A stretch of DNA of 64,000 nucleotides from NCBI GenBank assembly GCA_045580875.1, contig JAZNOP010000063.1, positions 1 to 64,000 of the forward strand, given 5' to 3'. Below, piece by piece: positions 26,801-34,431 of the stretch; the stretch's first letter is position 1; every line of letters begins with the position of its first letter. The notes under the pieces are model-generated. The model made no database searches, was not told where the DNA came from, and was given only the letters and a program-made list of their open reading frames with translations. Both the position numbers and the translations under genes were made by a program. This DNA comes from SIG598 sp045580875 (lineage in GTDB: Bacteria; Bacillota; Clostridia; Oscillospirales; Acutalibacteraceae).

Positions 26801-26861
26801 CGATCCTATAATTGCACAGGTACTGCTCGGAATGATTGCCGACGGTGTCCGCTTTGAGTAA
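23835..26861 (+). CDS. Two-component-type beta-propeller sensor with cytoplasmic HD-GYP domain
   Basis: 1008 residues. Signal or first membrane helix (LCLVAAFLLIAAAVIFST), then an outside propeller built of Reg_prop repeats (DGYIWIGSYSGLTRYD, KGRIWIGSNDSGVFVW, NLWFASSREGIMEL and others), a Y_Y_Y-like domain near 690-780 (YQLVGMDKEPI, YTNLRGGLYTFRVAV), a second membrane helix (LGILFIILLASAAIGAVAQLY), and an HD-GYP phosphodiesterase domain: NGHSYRVAQYSREIAERMG, LVHDIGKIGIPD, KYHHERYDGTGYNEGL. Metal ligands look complete, but GYP reads GYN. It should hydrolyse c-di-GMP in response to an outside ligand, possibly a glycan. ATG 23835 has AAGGAGG at 9-base spacing; an upstream TTG overlaps that site. 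Confidence 0.93.
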   Translation: MSARLSLRRRLCLVAAFLLIAAAVIFSTDFFAFPVYADNNDNNDSTAPAIGDYIQIAYNDTNGLPTSEANAILYSSDGYIWIGSYSGLTRYDSNKFTRYGTDKDSIMNGISIRTLFEDSKGRIWIGSNDSGVFVWENGNFFRIDTHASGVSGSIRDIVETREGYIIAATTSGVAVISENTDTKKNSPQFIARAAVNEHLNSSPVNALMCDKLNRVWAVTGEDIIAFKVTADSESQVYSLRNEWTRFSLLGHECNCIFEAPDGRILIGTSAFEMIELTPDGYGKYNIRTFATGECYTTNCIFKDSNDLIWLCSDTGIGYLDGIDVVYAGETKCSSSIVDMTEDYEGNLWFASSREGIMELVRGKFTSINSTSGLTNTTVNATLIYDGKLFVACDNGLTVLDCSTYTPVSHPLADELKGIRIRSLMADSKGNLWICTYKDYGIIRYKDGEIVPHRAADGLPSEKVRIAIELNDGSIAAATNGGVAIIKNDSVIKTYTEKDGFENPVILCLTQDSTGKLYCGSDGNGIYVIDTDGTISNYTVADGLPTDVILNLVYDRQHDCIWISCGSYLAVWDREGIRPLTTYHGGSGSIFDIKLLDNEAWILATTSVTIAPYEYMFFGTGECTIFTKDDGIFEITSNSRHYIAEDNTLYIATGNGVITINTDNIYTNNTVPKAIINAIIIDHNTVINNPEGAVTIGSDVSSISIDFSALGYVSGDYIVEYQLVGMDKEPIIGYSHEHYSRDYTNLRGGLYTFRVAVTSPAGISSEQDITLNIRKTLSFFEHPLGILFIILLASAAIGAVAQLYINQKTARLKARQERYRSITESALRTIAKTIDAKDSYTNGHSYRVAQYSREIAERMGWKGDDLENLYYTALVHDIGKIGIPDRILSKKGKLDEDEYQVMQQHPAIGYGILNEFHDIPDIGIGAKYHHERYDGTGYNEGLRGTDIPLVSRIIAVADAYDAMSTPRVYRDALSEEAIINEIREGTGSQFDPIIAQVLLGMIADGVRFE

Positions 26862-26890
26862 CAGCAAAACAACTTATTCCGCAATAATAA

Positions 26891-26928
26891 AAAGCTCGAC
26901 TCAGACAATCGCTGAGCCGGGCTTTTTT
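26891..26928. terminator. Terminator between HD-GYP gene and HD hydrolase gene
   Basis: Stem AAAGCTCGACTCAG with CTGAGCCGGGCTTT (one wobble, one mismatch) and T6 on the + side. The genes converge here. Confidence 0.8.
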
Positions 26929-26931
26929 AAT

Positions 26932-27519
26932 TTATTTTTTGTCGCCTTCCATAAAGTAAGTCGCTTCCATATCAGCAATATACAACGCCAGTGCCAGCGG
27001 GAACATACCGAACACATTGCTTATATTCCGGCTGTCCTCTGAACCTGCAAACCCAACATGATACCGGATAGCAAACGCCTCTTCCCTTGTCAGTCTCATG
27101 TAACCGGACAGCATATATACCGACTTTTCTCCATGTCCATACGGAAGCTTATCGTCAAATTCATAGTACGGAACTGAGTGCCATACACCTTTTTCGTCTT
27201 TTACATTACGGCTGCTCACCTTGTATGTATTTACCTTGCACAGGTCATGAAAGAGCGCTGTAAGAGCCAGTGTCTCACGCGAATATTCCATACCGAATAC
27301 ATCTCGTACACGCTCGCGCTCAATATAATCAACAAGGCAATCATACACGTTCAGGCTATGTTCAAGCAGACCGCCTTCAAAAGAGCTGTGAAAACGGGTG
27401 CTGGCCGGTGCTGTAAAGAAATCTGATGCGGGTGAACAGATAAAATCGAGCAGATTTTCTATACCCTCACGTTTTATCTCCTCACGGCATATGCTCAGAA
27501 AACGTTCTTTGTTATCCAT
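26932..27519 (-). CDS. HD-domain hydrolase
   Basis: 195-residue cytoplasmic protein with an HD metal-dependent phosphohydrolase core: FHSSFEGGLLEHSLNVYDC, then LFHDLCKVNTYKVSSR, and YHVGFAG downstream. Similar to HD proteins in phage and Firmicutes genomes (YhaM-like C-terminal module), but without the OB domain of YhaM, so a nuclease role is not shown. ATG at 27519 has AGGAGG six bases upstream. It is divergent from the YwaF-like gene. Substrate unknown. Confidence 0.85.
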   Translation of the reverse strand: MDNKERFLSICREEIKREGIENLLDFICSPASDFFTAPASTRFHSSFEGGLLEHSLNVYDCLVDYIERERVRDVFGMEYSRETLALTALFHDLCKVNTYKVSSRNVKDEKGVWHSVPYYEFDDKLPYGHGEKSVYMLSGYMRLTREEAFAIRYHVGFAGSEDSRNISNVFGMFPLALALYIADMEATYFMEGDKK

Positions 27520-27560
27520 TATATTCCTCCTGTATAATTACTCTGATTATAATGAAAATA

Positions 27561-27590
27561 TTGACAAATTATTTTTATAAGGACTATAAT
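27561..27590 (+). promoter_or_regulatory. Sigma-A promoter of the YwaF-like gene
   Basis: TTGACA (27561-27566), 18-bp spacer, TATAAT (27585-27590). It lies inside the 5' part of a longer open frame, which shows that translation must start at the later GTG (27639). Confidence 0.8.
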
Positions 27591-27638
27591 TCTATCAGTA
27601 CAGCCCATATTAATAAAATCGAGAAAGAGGTGCCTTCT

Positions 27639-28409
27639 GTGAATTTTGATTATTTCTGGTACGCAAAACACACTATCGACAACTACACCAATGGTGAATA
27701 TGTCGGCTTCAGGATGTTCGACATCACGCATATATCAAGTCTTGTACTGCTTGTTGCTCTTTGTGTCGGACTTGGTATAATCTATAACCGGATGAACGAA
27801 AATACACGTCGCAAGACTCTTATTATTCTTGGCATATTATGCATTGCCGACGAACTCTTCAAGCACATTGCAAATATCGTAACCGGTCAGTATGTGTGGG
27901 AGTTTCTCCCGCTCCACCTGTGCAGTATCAATATCTTTGTAATACTTGCATACATAATCAAACCCGGGAAACTCAAGGCTGAACTGCTTTACTCCCTCTG
28001 CATTCCAGGTGCTGCGCTTGCTCTTATCTCGCCGTCATGGACAAAGCTTCCCGTCCTTAATTTCATGCACCTGCACAGCTACACCATTCATGTCATGCTT
28101 GTGCTCTTCCCCATTCTCCTGCTCGCTGGCGGTTTTCGCCCGGATTTCCGCAGGCTGCCGAAATGCCTGCTCTGCATTGCCATTGCCTGCATAGTAATTT
28201 ATCCTGTAAACAAGCTCCTTGACACCAACTTCATGTTCCTGAACGGAACTGACAATAATCCGATACTTGAGCTGCTTGCAGGTTTTCTCGGTGATCCAGG
28301 TTACATAGCCGCTATGCCTGTTCTGCTGGTTATCGTATGGGCTCTGATGTATACCCCATGGATAATAGCAGACCGCATAAAGGCACGTAAGGGCATCGCT
28401 GCTGAATGA
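27639..28409 (+). CDS. TIGR02206/YwaF-family membrane protein
   Basis: 256 residues with about seven membrane helices. Family features are the N-terminal WYAKHTIDNY region, the EFLPLHLCSINIFVILAYI helix, the FMHLHSYTIHVMLVLFPILLL helix, and NFMFLNGTDNNPILEL. Function is unknown in this family (YwaF of Bacillus). GTG 27639 is chosen because AAAGAGG lies 8 bases upstream and the promoter lies between 27561 and 27590; an ATG at 27552 would precede the promoter. Monocistronic. Confidence 0.85.
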   Translation: MNFDYFWYAKHTIDNYTNGEYVGFRMFDITHISSLVLLVALCVGLGIIYNRMNENTRRKTLIILGILCIADELFKHIANIVTGQYVWEFLPLHLCSINIFVILAYIIKPGKLKAELLYSLCIPGAALALISPSWTKLPVLNFMHLHSYTIHVMLVLFPILLLAGGFRPDFRRLPKCLLCIAIACIVIYPVNKLLDTNFMFLNGTDNNPILELLAGFLGDPGYIAAMPVLLVIVWALMYTPWIIADRIKARKGIAAE

Positions 28410-28503
28410 GTTAATTATACTATATCGATTATAATATCGCAACTTATTTAAGCAATATGCTTTATTTTTTTCATCTTCAATAAAAAAATATTGTCGTAAA
28501 TAG

Positions 28504-28532
28504 TTGTATTTTGTTTCAGCAGATGCTATAAT
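28504..28532 (+). promoter_or_regulatory. Sigma-A promoter of the DUF1508 gene
   Basis: TTGTAT (28504-28509), 17-bp spacer, TATAAT (28527-28532). The ribosome-binding site AAGGGGG follows at about 28549. Confidence 0.75.
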
Positions 28533-28564
28533 TTTTTCACAACACTTCAAGGGGGTTTATCAAA

Positions 28565-28948
28565 ATGGCTGGAAAATTTGAAATCAAAATAAGCGACAAA
28601 GGCACTTATTCATTCGCTCTCAAGGCAGGCAACGGTGAGGTTATCGCTGTAAGCCAGCAGTACGCATCTCTTGCAACCTGCAAGAAAGGTATCGACAGTG
28701 TTCGTCGCTGCTCTGTAGCTGCTAAGCTCGAGGATCAGACTGTTGAGGATTACACCGCAGTTACCAATCCTAAGTTTGAGATATACAAGGACAAGGCTGG
28801 CGAGTTCCGTTTCCGTCTTAAGGCACGCAACGGCGAAGTCATCGCTACCGGCGAAGGCTACTCCAGCAAGGCAAGCTGCAACAACGGTATCGAATCTATC
28901 CGCAAGAATGCTCCCGAGGCAGCACTTGTTGTTCCTGAAGCAAAATAA
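28565..28948 (+). CDS. Tandem DUF1508 (YegP-type) small protein
   Basis: 127 residues made of two DUF1508 units: residues 4-55 (KFEIKISDKGTYSFALKAGNG...ATCKKGIDSVR) and 69-117 (KFEIYKDKAGEFRFRLKARNG...ASCNNGIESIRKNAP). Each unit has the F-x-F/R-x-KA-NGE-VI-A pattern and the C-x-x-GI-S-R helix. Small cytoplasmic protein of unknown function; Escherichia coli YegP has the same two-unit plan. Codon bias (GCT, CGT, ATC, AAG) indicates high expression, consistent with its own promoter, strong ribosome-binding site and strong terminator. Confidence 0.92.
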   Translation: MAGKFEIKISDKGTYSFALKAGNGEVIAVSQQYASLATCKKGIDSVRRCSVAAKLEDQTVEDYTAVTNPKFEIYKDKAGEFRFRLKARNGEVIATGEGYSSKASCNNGIESIRKNAPEAALVVPEAK

Positions 28949-28980
28949 AATTGCTTGCTGCTTAATAAATTCAATGTTAA

Positions 28981-29018
28981 AAAGCTGTATTCTGCAACGT
29001 GCAGAATACAGCTTTTAT
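28981..29018. terminator. Strong terminator between DUF1508 gene and GH95 gene
   Basis: Perfect 16-bp stem AAAGCTGTATTCTGCA/TGCAGAATACAGCTTT with a 3-base loop and T/A tracts on both sides. It is bidirectional for two convergent genes. Confidence 0.95.
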
Positions 29019-29020
29019 TT

Positions 29021-31213
29021 TTACGCTATTTCAGCCATGCATCCTGCAGGAATCTGCAGTTCAGACATTTTTCCATTTATAAGCACACAAACTGTACCAC
29101 CTGTTGCTGAGCAGACCCGGCAGCTGACAATCGCACCGTCTTTCCATTCTGCATCAACAGTATAACCGCCTCTTGCGCGGAATCCGGTAAAGCTTCCTTC
29201 AGCCTTCCACTCTTCAGGCAATGCCGGCAGAAGTTCAATGAAGCCCTGATGACTCTGCAGAAGCATTTCGCACATACCTGCAGTTCCACCGAAATTTCCG
29301 TCAATCTGGAATGGCGGATGAAAATCGAACAGGTTTGGGAGTGTGCTTTTCGCAAGCAGCGCTCTGACATTATGACCGGCTTTTTCAGCATCATGGAGAC
29401 GCGCGTAGAAGTTAATGATCCATGCTCTGCTCCAACCGGTATGACCGCCGCCATTACTCAAACGCCGCTCAAGCGTGACCTTGCTTGCTTCATACAGCTC
29501 AGGCGTATCTGTTTCAGTTATTACTGCAGCCGGATACAGACCGTACAGGTGGGATATATGTCTGTGTCCCGGTTCGCTCTCTTCGAAATCCTCCATCCAT
29601 TCCTGTATCTGACCGTATTTCCCTACTTTCAGCGGAGGCAACTGTTTTCTCAGAGTTTCAAGCTGCACTGATAGTTCGCTGTCCACACCGAGTATCTCTG
29701 CCGCCTGCATCGTAAAATCAAACAATTCACTGACTATAGAATTATCCATCGACGGACCGGCGCACATTGCTATGGCTTTTCCTGTTTCGGGATCTATGAA
29801 GCGGTTTTCAGGAGAATTTGACGGTGCTGTGACAAGATATCCGGTATTTGGATCTTTTACAAGGAAATCAGCAAAGAAAAGAGCGCTTTCCCGCATTATC
29901 GGATAATACTTGCGCAGGAACGCAGTATCAAGAGTATAAAGATAATGTTCAAATATGTGTCTGCAGCACCATGCACCTGCACACATGAAGCTTCCCCACG
30001 CAGGATCCTGTCCCGGTGCGGTAAAGCCCCAGGGATTTGTTATGGTATGTGCTACCCAGCCGCGGCAGCCGTACATGATTTGTGCTGTATCCTTTCCGTA
30101 TCTCGCCAGCATCTCTATGTATCTGAACAGCGGATCGAGATATTCATTCAAACCGAGAATATCAGCGTGCCAGTAGTTCATCTGAAGGTTAATATTAATA
30201 TGATAATCGCCGTTCCATGCAGCCCACATACCGTTTGCCCATATTCCCTGAAGATTTGCAGGTAATATACCTTTCGACGAAGCTATGAGCAGATATTTTC
30301 CGTAATTGAAATACAGCTCAGCAAGTCCATTGTCATTTTCACCCTTCTGCGCACGACGAAGTCTCTCATCTGTCGGCAGTACAGAGGGCTCAGCGCAAAG
30401 TGATATGCTTCCGCTGTTATTCATGGCATTACAAAAATACTCAGAATTACGCTGTTTTATGGCATCGAATCCAATTTCCACTGCATTCTCTATCAGTTGC
30501 TCGCACTGTGCCTGCGGATCACATTCGCCCGCGTAGGTTGTCTGTGTGGCGCTGTAAATAACAAAGCTACCGGCCGGAACAATTATTCCACCTGCTGATG
30601 TGCAGCATTCCTGCTGTGTATCAACAAATACAAGAGTGCAGTATTTCATACCGCTGTTATTCTGACCAGTCACTATAATTCTGTTATCGCAATATGAAAT
30701 CTCGCCTTCCTCTCGGGAAAAAGAAACCTTCACATCATTTTCAGATTCAATAAACGATGCCGTAACCTGCATTTCATCAGAAACAAGGTGCATTCTGCCA
30801 AAACCGCAGCATCTCGTCTCGGCAATACCGGTAAAGATATCCAGCTCACGGCAATAATTCTCCGTCACATATGGTGACTGACTCTCTATGATTATCTCTC
30901 CGGCGGTCTGGTAACTGCCGTATTCTTCGCAGTCACTGCCTTTACCCTTGCATACCAGATATCTGGAGCATACCTCTTCCGCCTGTGTATATTTACCTTC
31001 GAAAATGAGCTTACGCATCTCATCAAGATGCTCAAGGCATTCAGGATTATCTGCATCCTGATGACAGCCGCTCCACATCGTTTCCTCGTTCAGCTGGAGT
31101 ATCTCACGGTCTGTGCCGCCATATACCATCATGCCAAGTCGTCCGTTTCCCAGCGGAAGAGCCTCTTCCCAGACCTGTGCCGGCTTATTGTAAAACAGTT
31201 TTCTTTCGTTCAT
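29021..31213 (-). CDS. Glycoside hydrolase family 95 (alpha-L-fucosidase/galactosidase type)
   Basis: About 730 residues, inverting glycosidase of the GH95 type. The N-terminal domain opens with KLFYNKPAQVWEEALPLGNGRLGMMVYGG and LQLNEETMWSG, the (alpha/alpha)6 barrel carries LQGIWANGMWAAWNGDYHIN with the NINLQMNYW segment, the acid region is APSNSPENRF, then GHRHISHLYGLYP, and FQIDGNFGGTAGMCEML holds the catalytic Asp. All these match active family members. No signal peptide, so intracellular cleavage of imported fucosides is likely. ATG 31213 has AAAGGA about 10 bases upstream and is preferred over ATG 31240, which overlaps the apbE stop and lacks such a site. Confidence 0.93.
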   Translation of the reverse strand: MNERKLFYNKPAQVWEEALPLGNGRLGMMVYGGTDREILQLNEETMWSGCHQDADNPECLEHLDEMRKLIFEGKYTQAEEVCSRYLVCKGKGSDCEEYGSYQTAGEIIIESQSPYVTENYCRELDIFTGIAETRCCGFGRMHLVSDEMQVTASFIESENDVKVSFSREEGEISYCDNRIIVTGQNNSGMKYCTLVFVDTQQECCTSAGGIIVPAGSFVIYSATQTTYAGECDPQAQCEQLIENAVEIGFDAIKQRNSEYFCNAMNNSGSISLCAEPSVLPTDERLRRAQKGENDNGLAELYFNYGKYLLIASSKGILPANLQGIWANGMWAAWNGDYHININLQMNYWHADILGLNEYLDPLFRYIEMLARYGKDTAQIMYGCRGWVAHTITNPWGFTAPGQDPAWGSFMCAGAWCCRHIFEHYLYTLDTAFLRKYYPIMRESALFFADFLVKDPNTGYLVTAPSNSPENRFIDPETGKAIAMCAGPSMDNSIVSELFDFTMQAAEILGVDSELSVQLETLRKQLPPLKVGKYGQIQEWMEDFEESEPGHRHISHLYGLYPAAVITETDTPELYEASKVTLERRLSNGGGHTGWSRAWIINFYARLHDAEKAGHNVRALLAKSTLPNLFDFHPPFQIDGNFGGTAGMCEMLLQSHQGFIELLPALPEEWKAEGSFTGFRARGGYTVDAEWKDGAIVSCRVCSATGGTVCVLINGKMSELQIPAGCMAEIA

Positions 31214-31236
31214 TTTATTGCTAATCCTTTCCTGAA

Positions 31237-32202
31237 TCATATACCTGAAGTACAGATTACATCGCCGTCATCTGTAATAAATACTGCTTCCACACCTTCA
31301 ATATCTTCTGCCAGCGCCAGTCCATCAGTCAGCCCCATCAGAAAAAGCGTAGTTGCAAGAGCATCACCCTGAGCAGAGCTTTCCGATATAACCGTAACCG
31401 ATGCAAGACCGCTGTCAGCAGGCATACCTGTTGTGAGATCAAGTATGTGGTGATAATAGACTCCGTCTGCCGTAAATCCACGCTGATATGTGCCTGCTGT
31501 TACTATAGATTTATCTGCCACCTTGAGCGACATTGCATATCCGTTACCAAACGGTGATTCAATCCCTACATTATACAGCTCACCGAATTTATCACCTATA
31601 ACGACAACATTTCCGCCAAAATTGATTACTGCGTTTTCCACACCGCACAAACGGATATATTCTGCAGTCTTATCGGCAATATATCCCTTTGCGATGGCTC
31701 CGAGATCTATCTGTGTTCCTGTCTCAAGCGTCACTGTGCAGCCGTCAATATTTATTTTTTCTGTACCGATGGTGCCGACCGCTTTTTCAAGCGCCCCATT
31801 ATCCGGAACAACCGGTGAATCCGATTTGAAATCCCATAACTCCGTAACTGCACCGCAGGTTACGTCAAATCTCCCGGCTGAAAGCTCTGTGTACTCAGCA
31901 GCCATCGTCAGCAGCTGTGCGGTTCTTTCATCGACAACAACAGCTGCACCATCAGCATTATTGAGTTTCCAGATATCACTGCGCGGATTTGTTCTGCTTA
32001 GCATTACATCGTATTCTCTGCAAAGCTGTTCTACACCGTCAAGCACAGCATCACTTCCGCCATATACCCTTACTGTAACGATAGTATCAAAGAAGAAGCC
32101 CTGATACTCTCTTTTCCGCTGTTCCCCGCAGCCTGTCAGACATAAAGCCAACAACACCGCCGCCATAACCATCACAGCAGTGCATCTCAACTTAACTTTC
32201 AA
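31237..32202 (-). CDS. apbE: FAD:protein FMN transferase (ApbE lipoprotein)
   Basis: 321 residues. The lipoprotein signal peptide ends with lipobox LCLTGC (Cys near 25). Family motifs: FFDTIVTVRVYGG, LSRTNPRSDIWKLNNA, AGRFDVTCGAVTELWDF, QIDLGAIAKGYIAD, AVINFGGNVVVIG, and the metal site region HHILDLTTGMPADSGLASVTV with SAQGDALATTLFLMG. It attaches FMN to Thr of Rnf/Nqr-type or FMN-binding proteins outside the membrane. TTG start at 32202 has AAAGG upstream. It lies between a Gx-transporter gene and GH95 on one transcript; ApbE and Gx genes commonly pair. Confidence 0.94.
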   Translation of the reverse strand: MKVKLRCTAVMVMAAVLLALCLTGCGEQRKREYQGFFFDTIVTVRVYGGSDAVLDGVEQLCREYDVMLSRTNPRSDIWKLNNADGAAVVVDERTAQLLTMAAEYTELSAGRFDVTCGAVTELWDFKSDSPVVPDNGALEKAVGTIGTEKINIDGCTVTLETGTQIDLGAIAKGYIADKTAEYIRLCGVENAVINFGGNVVVIGDKFGELYNVGIESPFGNGYAMSLKVADKSIVTAGTYQRGFTADGVYYHHILDLTTGMPADSGLASVTVISESSAQGDALATTLFLMGLTDGLALAEDIEGVEAVFITDDGDVICTSGI

Positions 32203-32224
32203 AATCAGATCACCTTTCGCAAAA

Positions 32225-32716
32225 TTAAAACTTCGGGAGTTTTTTCAGCAGCAATATTGTAAGCCACCCATTCAAAGCGCCGGTAAGCGTTCCTGCCGCA
32301 AGCAGCGGTGCAACAAGCCGCCACAACTGAGGGGTTGCAGTAACCATTACTGCAACAAATATCTGAGCAGCAATATGCGCCGCACCTCCCGCCGAGCTTA
32401 CGCCCATCGCGGAAAATGCTTTTTTATTATGCATAAGACACATCATTATAAAACTCATCAGAGCGCCGGAAGCTGAATAGATCAAACCGGATACGCTTCC
32501 GAACATCAGTGCCGAAAGCAGCACCTTTGCAGCAGAAATGGCAGCAGCTTCTTTTTTGCCGAATCTGTACAGTGCCAGCACAACAACAATATTTCCGAGT
32601 CCCAGTTTGACTCCCGGAACAGAAGGCAGCAGCGGCACCATATGCTCCACCCAGCCGAAGATTATCGCCAGAGCCGTCAGCAATCCAAGCTCTGCAATTG
32701 TTTTTGTTTTCATCAT
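32225..32716 (-). CDS. Gx transporter family / heptaprenyl diphosphate synthase component I-like membrane protein
   Basis: About 163 residues with five hydrophobic segments and small-residue helices. The opening TKTIAELGLLTALAIIFGWVEHMVP and PSVPGVKLGLGNIVVVLALY, plus SAGGAAHIAAQIFVAV, are the family signature. Often annotated as heptaprenyl diphosphate synthase component I, but the fold is that of an ECF-like substrate-binding membrane subunit. ATG 32716 with AGGTG upstream is preferred to ATG 32731, which has no ribosome-binding site. First gene of the Gx-apbE-GH95 transcript. Ligand unknown. Confidence 0.87.
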   Translation of the reverse strand: MMKTKTIAELGLLTALAIIFGWVEHMVPLLPSVPGVKLGLGNIVVVLALYRFGKKEAAAISAAKVLLSALMFGSVSGLIYSASGALMSFIMMCLMHNKKAFSAMGVSSAGGAAHIAAQIFVAVMVTATPQLWRLVAPLLAAGTLTGALNGWLTILLLKKLPKF

Positions 32717-32753
32717 AGAATACACCTGCATTCTATTATTTATTTACAGGATT

Positions 32754-32782
32754 ATTATATTATAAAACAAAGTCATCATCAA
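32754..32782 (-). promoter_or_regulatory. Sigma-A promoter of the Gx-apbE-GH95 operon
   Basis: On the minus strand: TTGATG (32782-32777), 17-bp spacer, TATAAT (32759-32754). It lies 38 bases before the start codon. Confidence 0.7.
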
Positions 32783-32857
32783 CGGGTAATAATGTAATTC
32801 ACGAAATTTCAACAGAATTCAGCAATATAATAATTGCCGAAAGAGCAAATGTCACTC

Positions 32858-32886
32858 TTGCTAAAAAAACAATCATCTGCTATAGT
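32858..32886 (+). promoter_or_regulatory. Promoter of the unknown gene at 32930
   Basis: TTGCTA (32858-32863), 17-bp spacer, TATAGT (32881-32886). A short palindrome, TACATT-CATT-AATGTA, follows directly and could be an operator. Confidence 0.6.
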
Positions 32887-32929
32887 TAAAGTACATTCAT
32901 TAATGTATTAACGAAAGGAATCGATCAAT

Positions 32930-33496
32930 ATGAGCACAATTAATTTTATATGCAGCGATACCCGGAAGGAAGAGCTGAAAACAGGAGTATGGAACATCGT
33001 CAGGGAGCATTATCTCAGCACCGCATTCCCAAATTCCAATGTTAAATTTGAATATGAAGGCAAAGACGTATATCGTCCGCGCATGGATCAGCTGATGCAG
33101 GACGAACTGTGCAGAATCGACGATACAGACAGCGGTATCACAGTGGAGTTCGATTCTACCGAAGATGCCGGATTCTCCATTGCCGCTTCGGTATATGGCA
33201 CTGACATGGGCTATTCCGACCAGGGACTTACATATTTGTTCCCGCTGTTCAAGAAGATCGCCGGAGAGTTCTCCGATGTGTGCTTTGAAGCAGACACCGA
33301 ATGTGTTGACAAATGGGTAGAAGCATACAATCACTTTGCCTATGACGGAAATGTACTGACAGTAGACGGCATAGATGTTGCGAAATACGATCTCGTCATG
33401 GCTAATATGTCTCCCTTCGCCGATCCCGAAGAGATAGCCAAGGAAACCGGTCTTTCTGTTGATGAAGTAAGCGAAATCATAGAAACATTCTGCTGA
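32930..33496 (+). CDS. Unknown cytoplasmic protein, 188 residues
   Basis: I do not recognise a family. Acidic, soluble, no signal or membrane helix. The N-terminal two thirds look like an alpha/beta domain with several aromatic residues; the C-terminus (FADPEEIAKETGLSVDEVSEIIETFC) has the look of a short helix-turn-helix-like hairpin. ATG has GAAAGG 10 bases upstream, and there is a recognisable promoter, so it is probably real. It stands beside another orphan gene and a recombinase fragment, which suggests an accessory region. Confidence 0.7.
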   Translation: MSTINFICSDTRKEELKTGVWNIVREHYLSTAFPNSNVKFEYEGKDVYRPRMDQLMQDELCRIDDTDSGITVEFDSTEDAGFSIAASVYGTDMGYSDQGLTYLFPLFKKIAGEFSDVCFEADTECVDKWVEAYNHFAYDGNVLTVDGIDVAKYDLVMANMSPFADPEEIAKETGLSVDEVSEIIETFC

Positions 33497-33683
33497 AAAT
33501 GTTGCTCAAAATGCAGTCATAATCGCACAGCAGACAGTGTGTATACATATCTGTAATGTGCTGCTTCACCAGAGCTTCAAAAAGCAATTTGCCAGCTGAT
33601 TTGACTGACTGTAAATCGAAAAGAATACCGGTAAAATATCAAACGCGTAAACACATACTGAGAAAAAGCAAGGAGTAATAGTC

Positions 33684-34076
33684 ATGGCAACAGCAACATT
33701 CGCTATCCAGCTAAGCGACAAAGAAGAGGCAATTCTGTTAGATGGATTAAGTTTCGGAGAATTCAGCATTTCCAAAAACGATTTTGTTCATAATTGCTGC
33801 TCTGTTCTCGATGGTTTTGATGCCGACAGAGACGATGCATGGCACTTTATCTTTGCCGCCCATAAGTTAGCACCTTGTGCTAAAGTATATATTCACTTGG
33901 ACTATCTTTCTACTGGTTCTGTAGAGGCTATGTGTGCTGATCGGGAGGAGAATTTCCCCTATTGTGTTCAGGACGAGGAAGGTCAGCTCTTCGGTTTGAC
34001 TGTTGGCAGTGACGAATGGATTGAGCTCGTCAATCAAATAGCTGACGAAGAAGATGACTGGGATGACGAAGATTGA
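33684..34076 (+). CDS. Unknown acidic protein, 130 residues
   Basis: No family recognised. Soluble, strongly acidic, ending in a run of Asp/Glu (ADEEDDWDDED). It contains three or four Cys (DFVHNCC, LAPCAKVY, AMCADREE, PYCVQDEE) spread along the chain. AAGGAG lies 10 bases before the ATG and a strong terminator follows, so it is likely expressed. The gene is a little more AT-rich in codon choice than its neighbours, fitting an acquired gene next to the recombinase remnant. Confidence 0.7.
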   Translation: MATATFAIQLSDKEEAILLDGLSFGEFSISKNDFVHNCCSVLDGFDADRDDAWHFIFAAHKLAPCAKVYIHLDYLSTGSVEAMCADREENFPYCVQDEEGQLFGLTVGSDEWIELVNQIADEEDDWDDED

Positions 34077-34097
34077 TAGTAAAAAACACATTCTTCG

Positions 34098-34286
34098 TTA
34101 AATAACACTAACAGGGAGCATCACGCTCCCTGTTTTTTTGCCCTTATCAATGTACTCTCGCAAATCTGTTCTTATATATCTTATTGTTCCCTCTTTTAAA
34201 TTTCTTTGTCTGCAATTTTCAAGATATTTTTCGCACCCTTCCTGAAAAGTCAGATTATCACACCGCGGCATTTTCAGTCTTTTCAT
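34098..34286 (-). pseudogene. N-terminal fragment of a tyrosine recombinase (phage-integrase type)
   Basis: A 62-codon frame reads PRCDNLTFQEGCEKYLENCR, then QRNLKEGTIRYIRTDLREYI. This matches the SAM-like core-binding domain that opens site-specific tyrosine recombinases (pattern TF-x-x-G...Y-L-x-x-C-x-x-R-N-L-x-x-x-T-I-x-x-Y). The frame then runs into the terminator hairpin and ends after KGKKTGSVMLP. No catalytic domain (R...HxxR...Y) follows, so this is a decayed remnant rather than a working enzyme. Confidence 0.6.
34110..34139 (+). terminator. Terminator of the gene at 33684
   Basis: 10-bp stem AACAGGGAGC/GCTCCCTGTT with loop ATCAC, followed by T7. Confidence 0.93.
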
Positions 34287-34304
34287 CAGAAAATCTCAAA
34301 AAAA

Positions 34305-34350
34305 AATTAGACACATCATACGGTAAAAACCGAAAATAATGTGTCTAATT
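34305..34350 (-). terminator. Terminator of the GGGtGRT operon
   Basis: On the minus strand a 12-bp stem AATTAGACACAT/ATGTGTCTAATT encloses a second small hairpin (CGG...CCG) and is followed by a run of about ten T. Confidence 0.9.
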
Positions 34351-34431
34351 CTTTTATTGATGGTTATTTGATTTAATCAACCTGAAGCTTGATTGAAGGA
34401 TATTAATTCAAACTGAAATGTTGATAGAACC

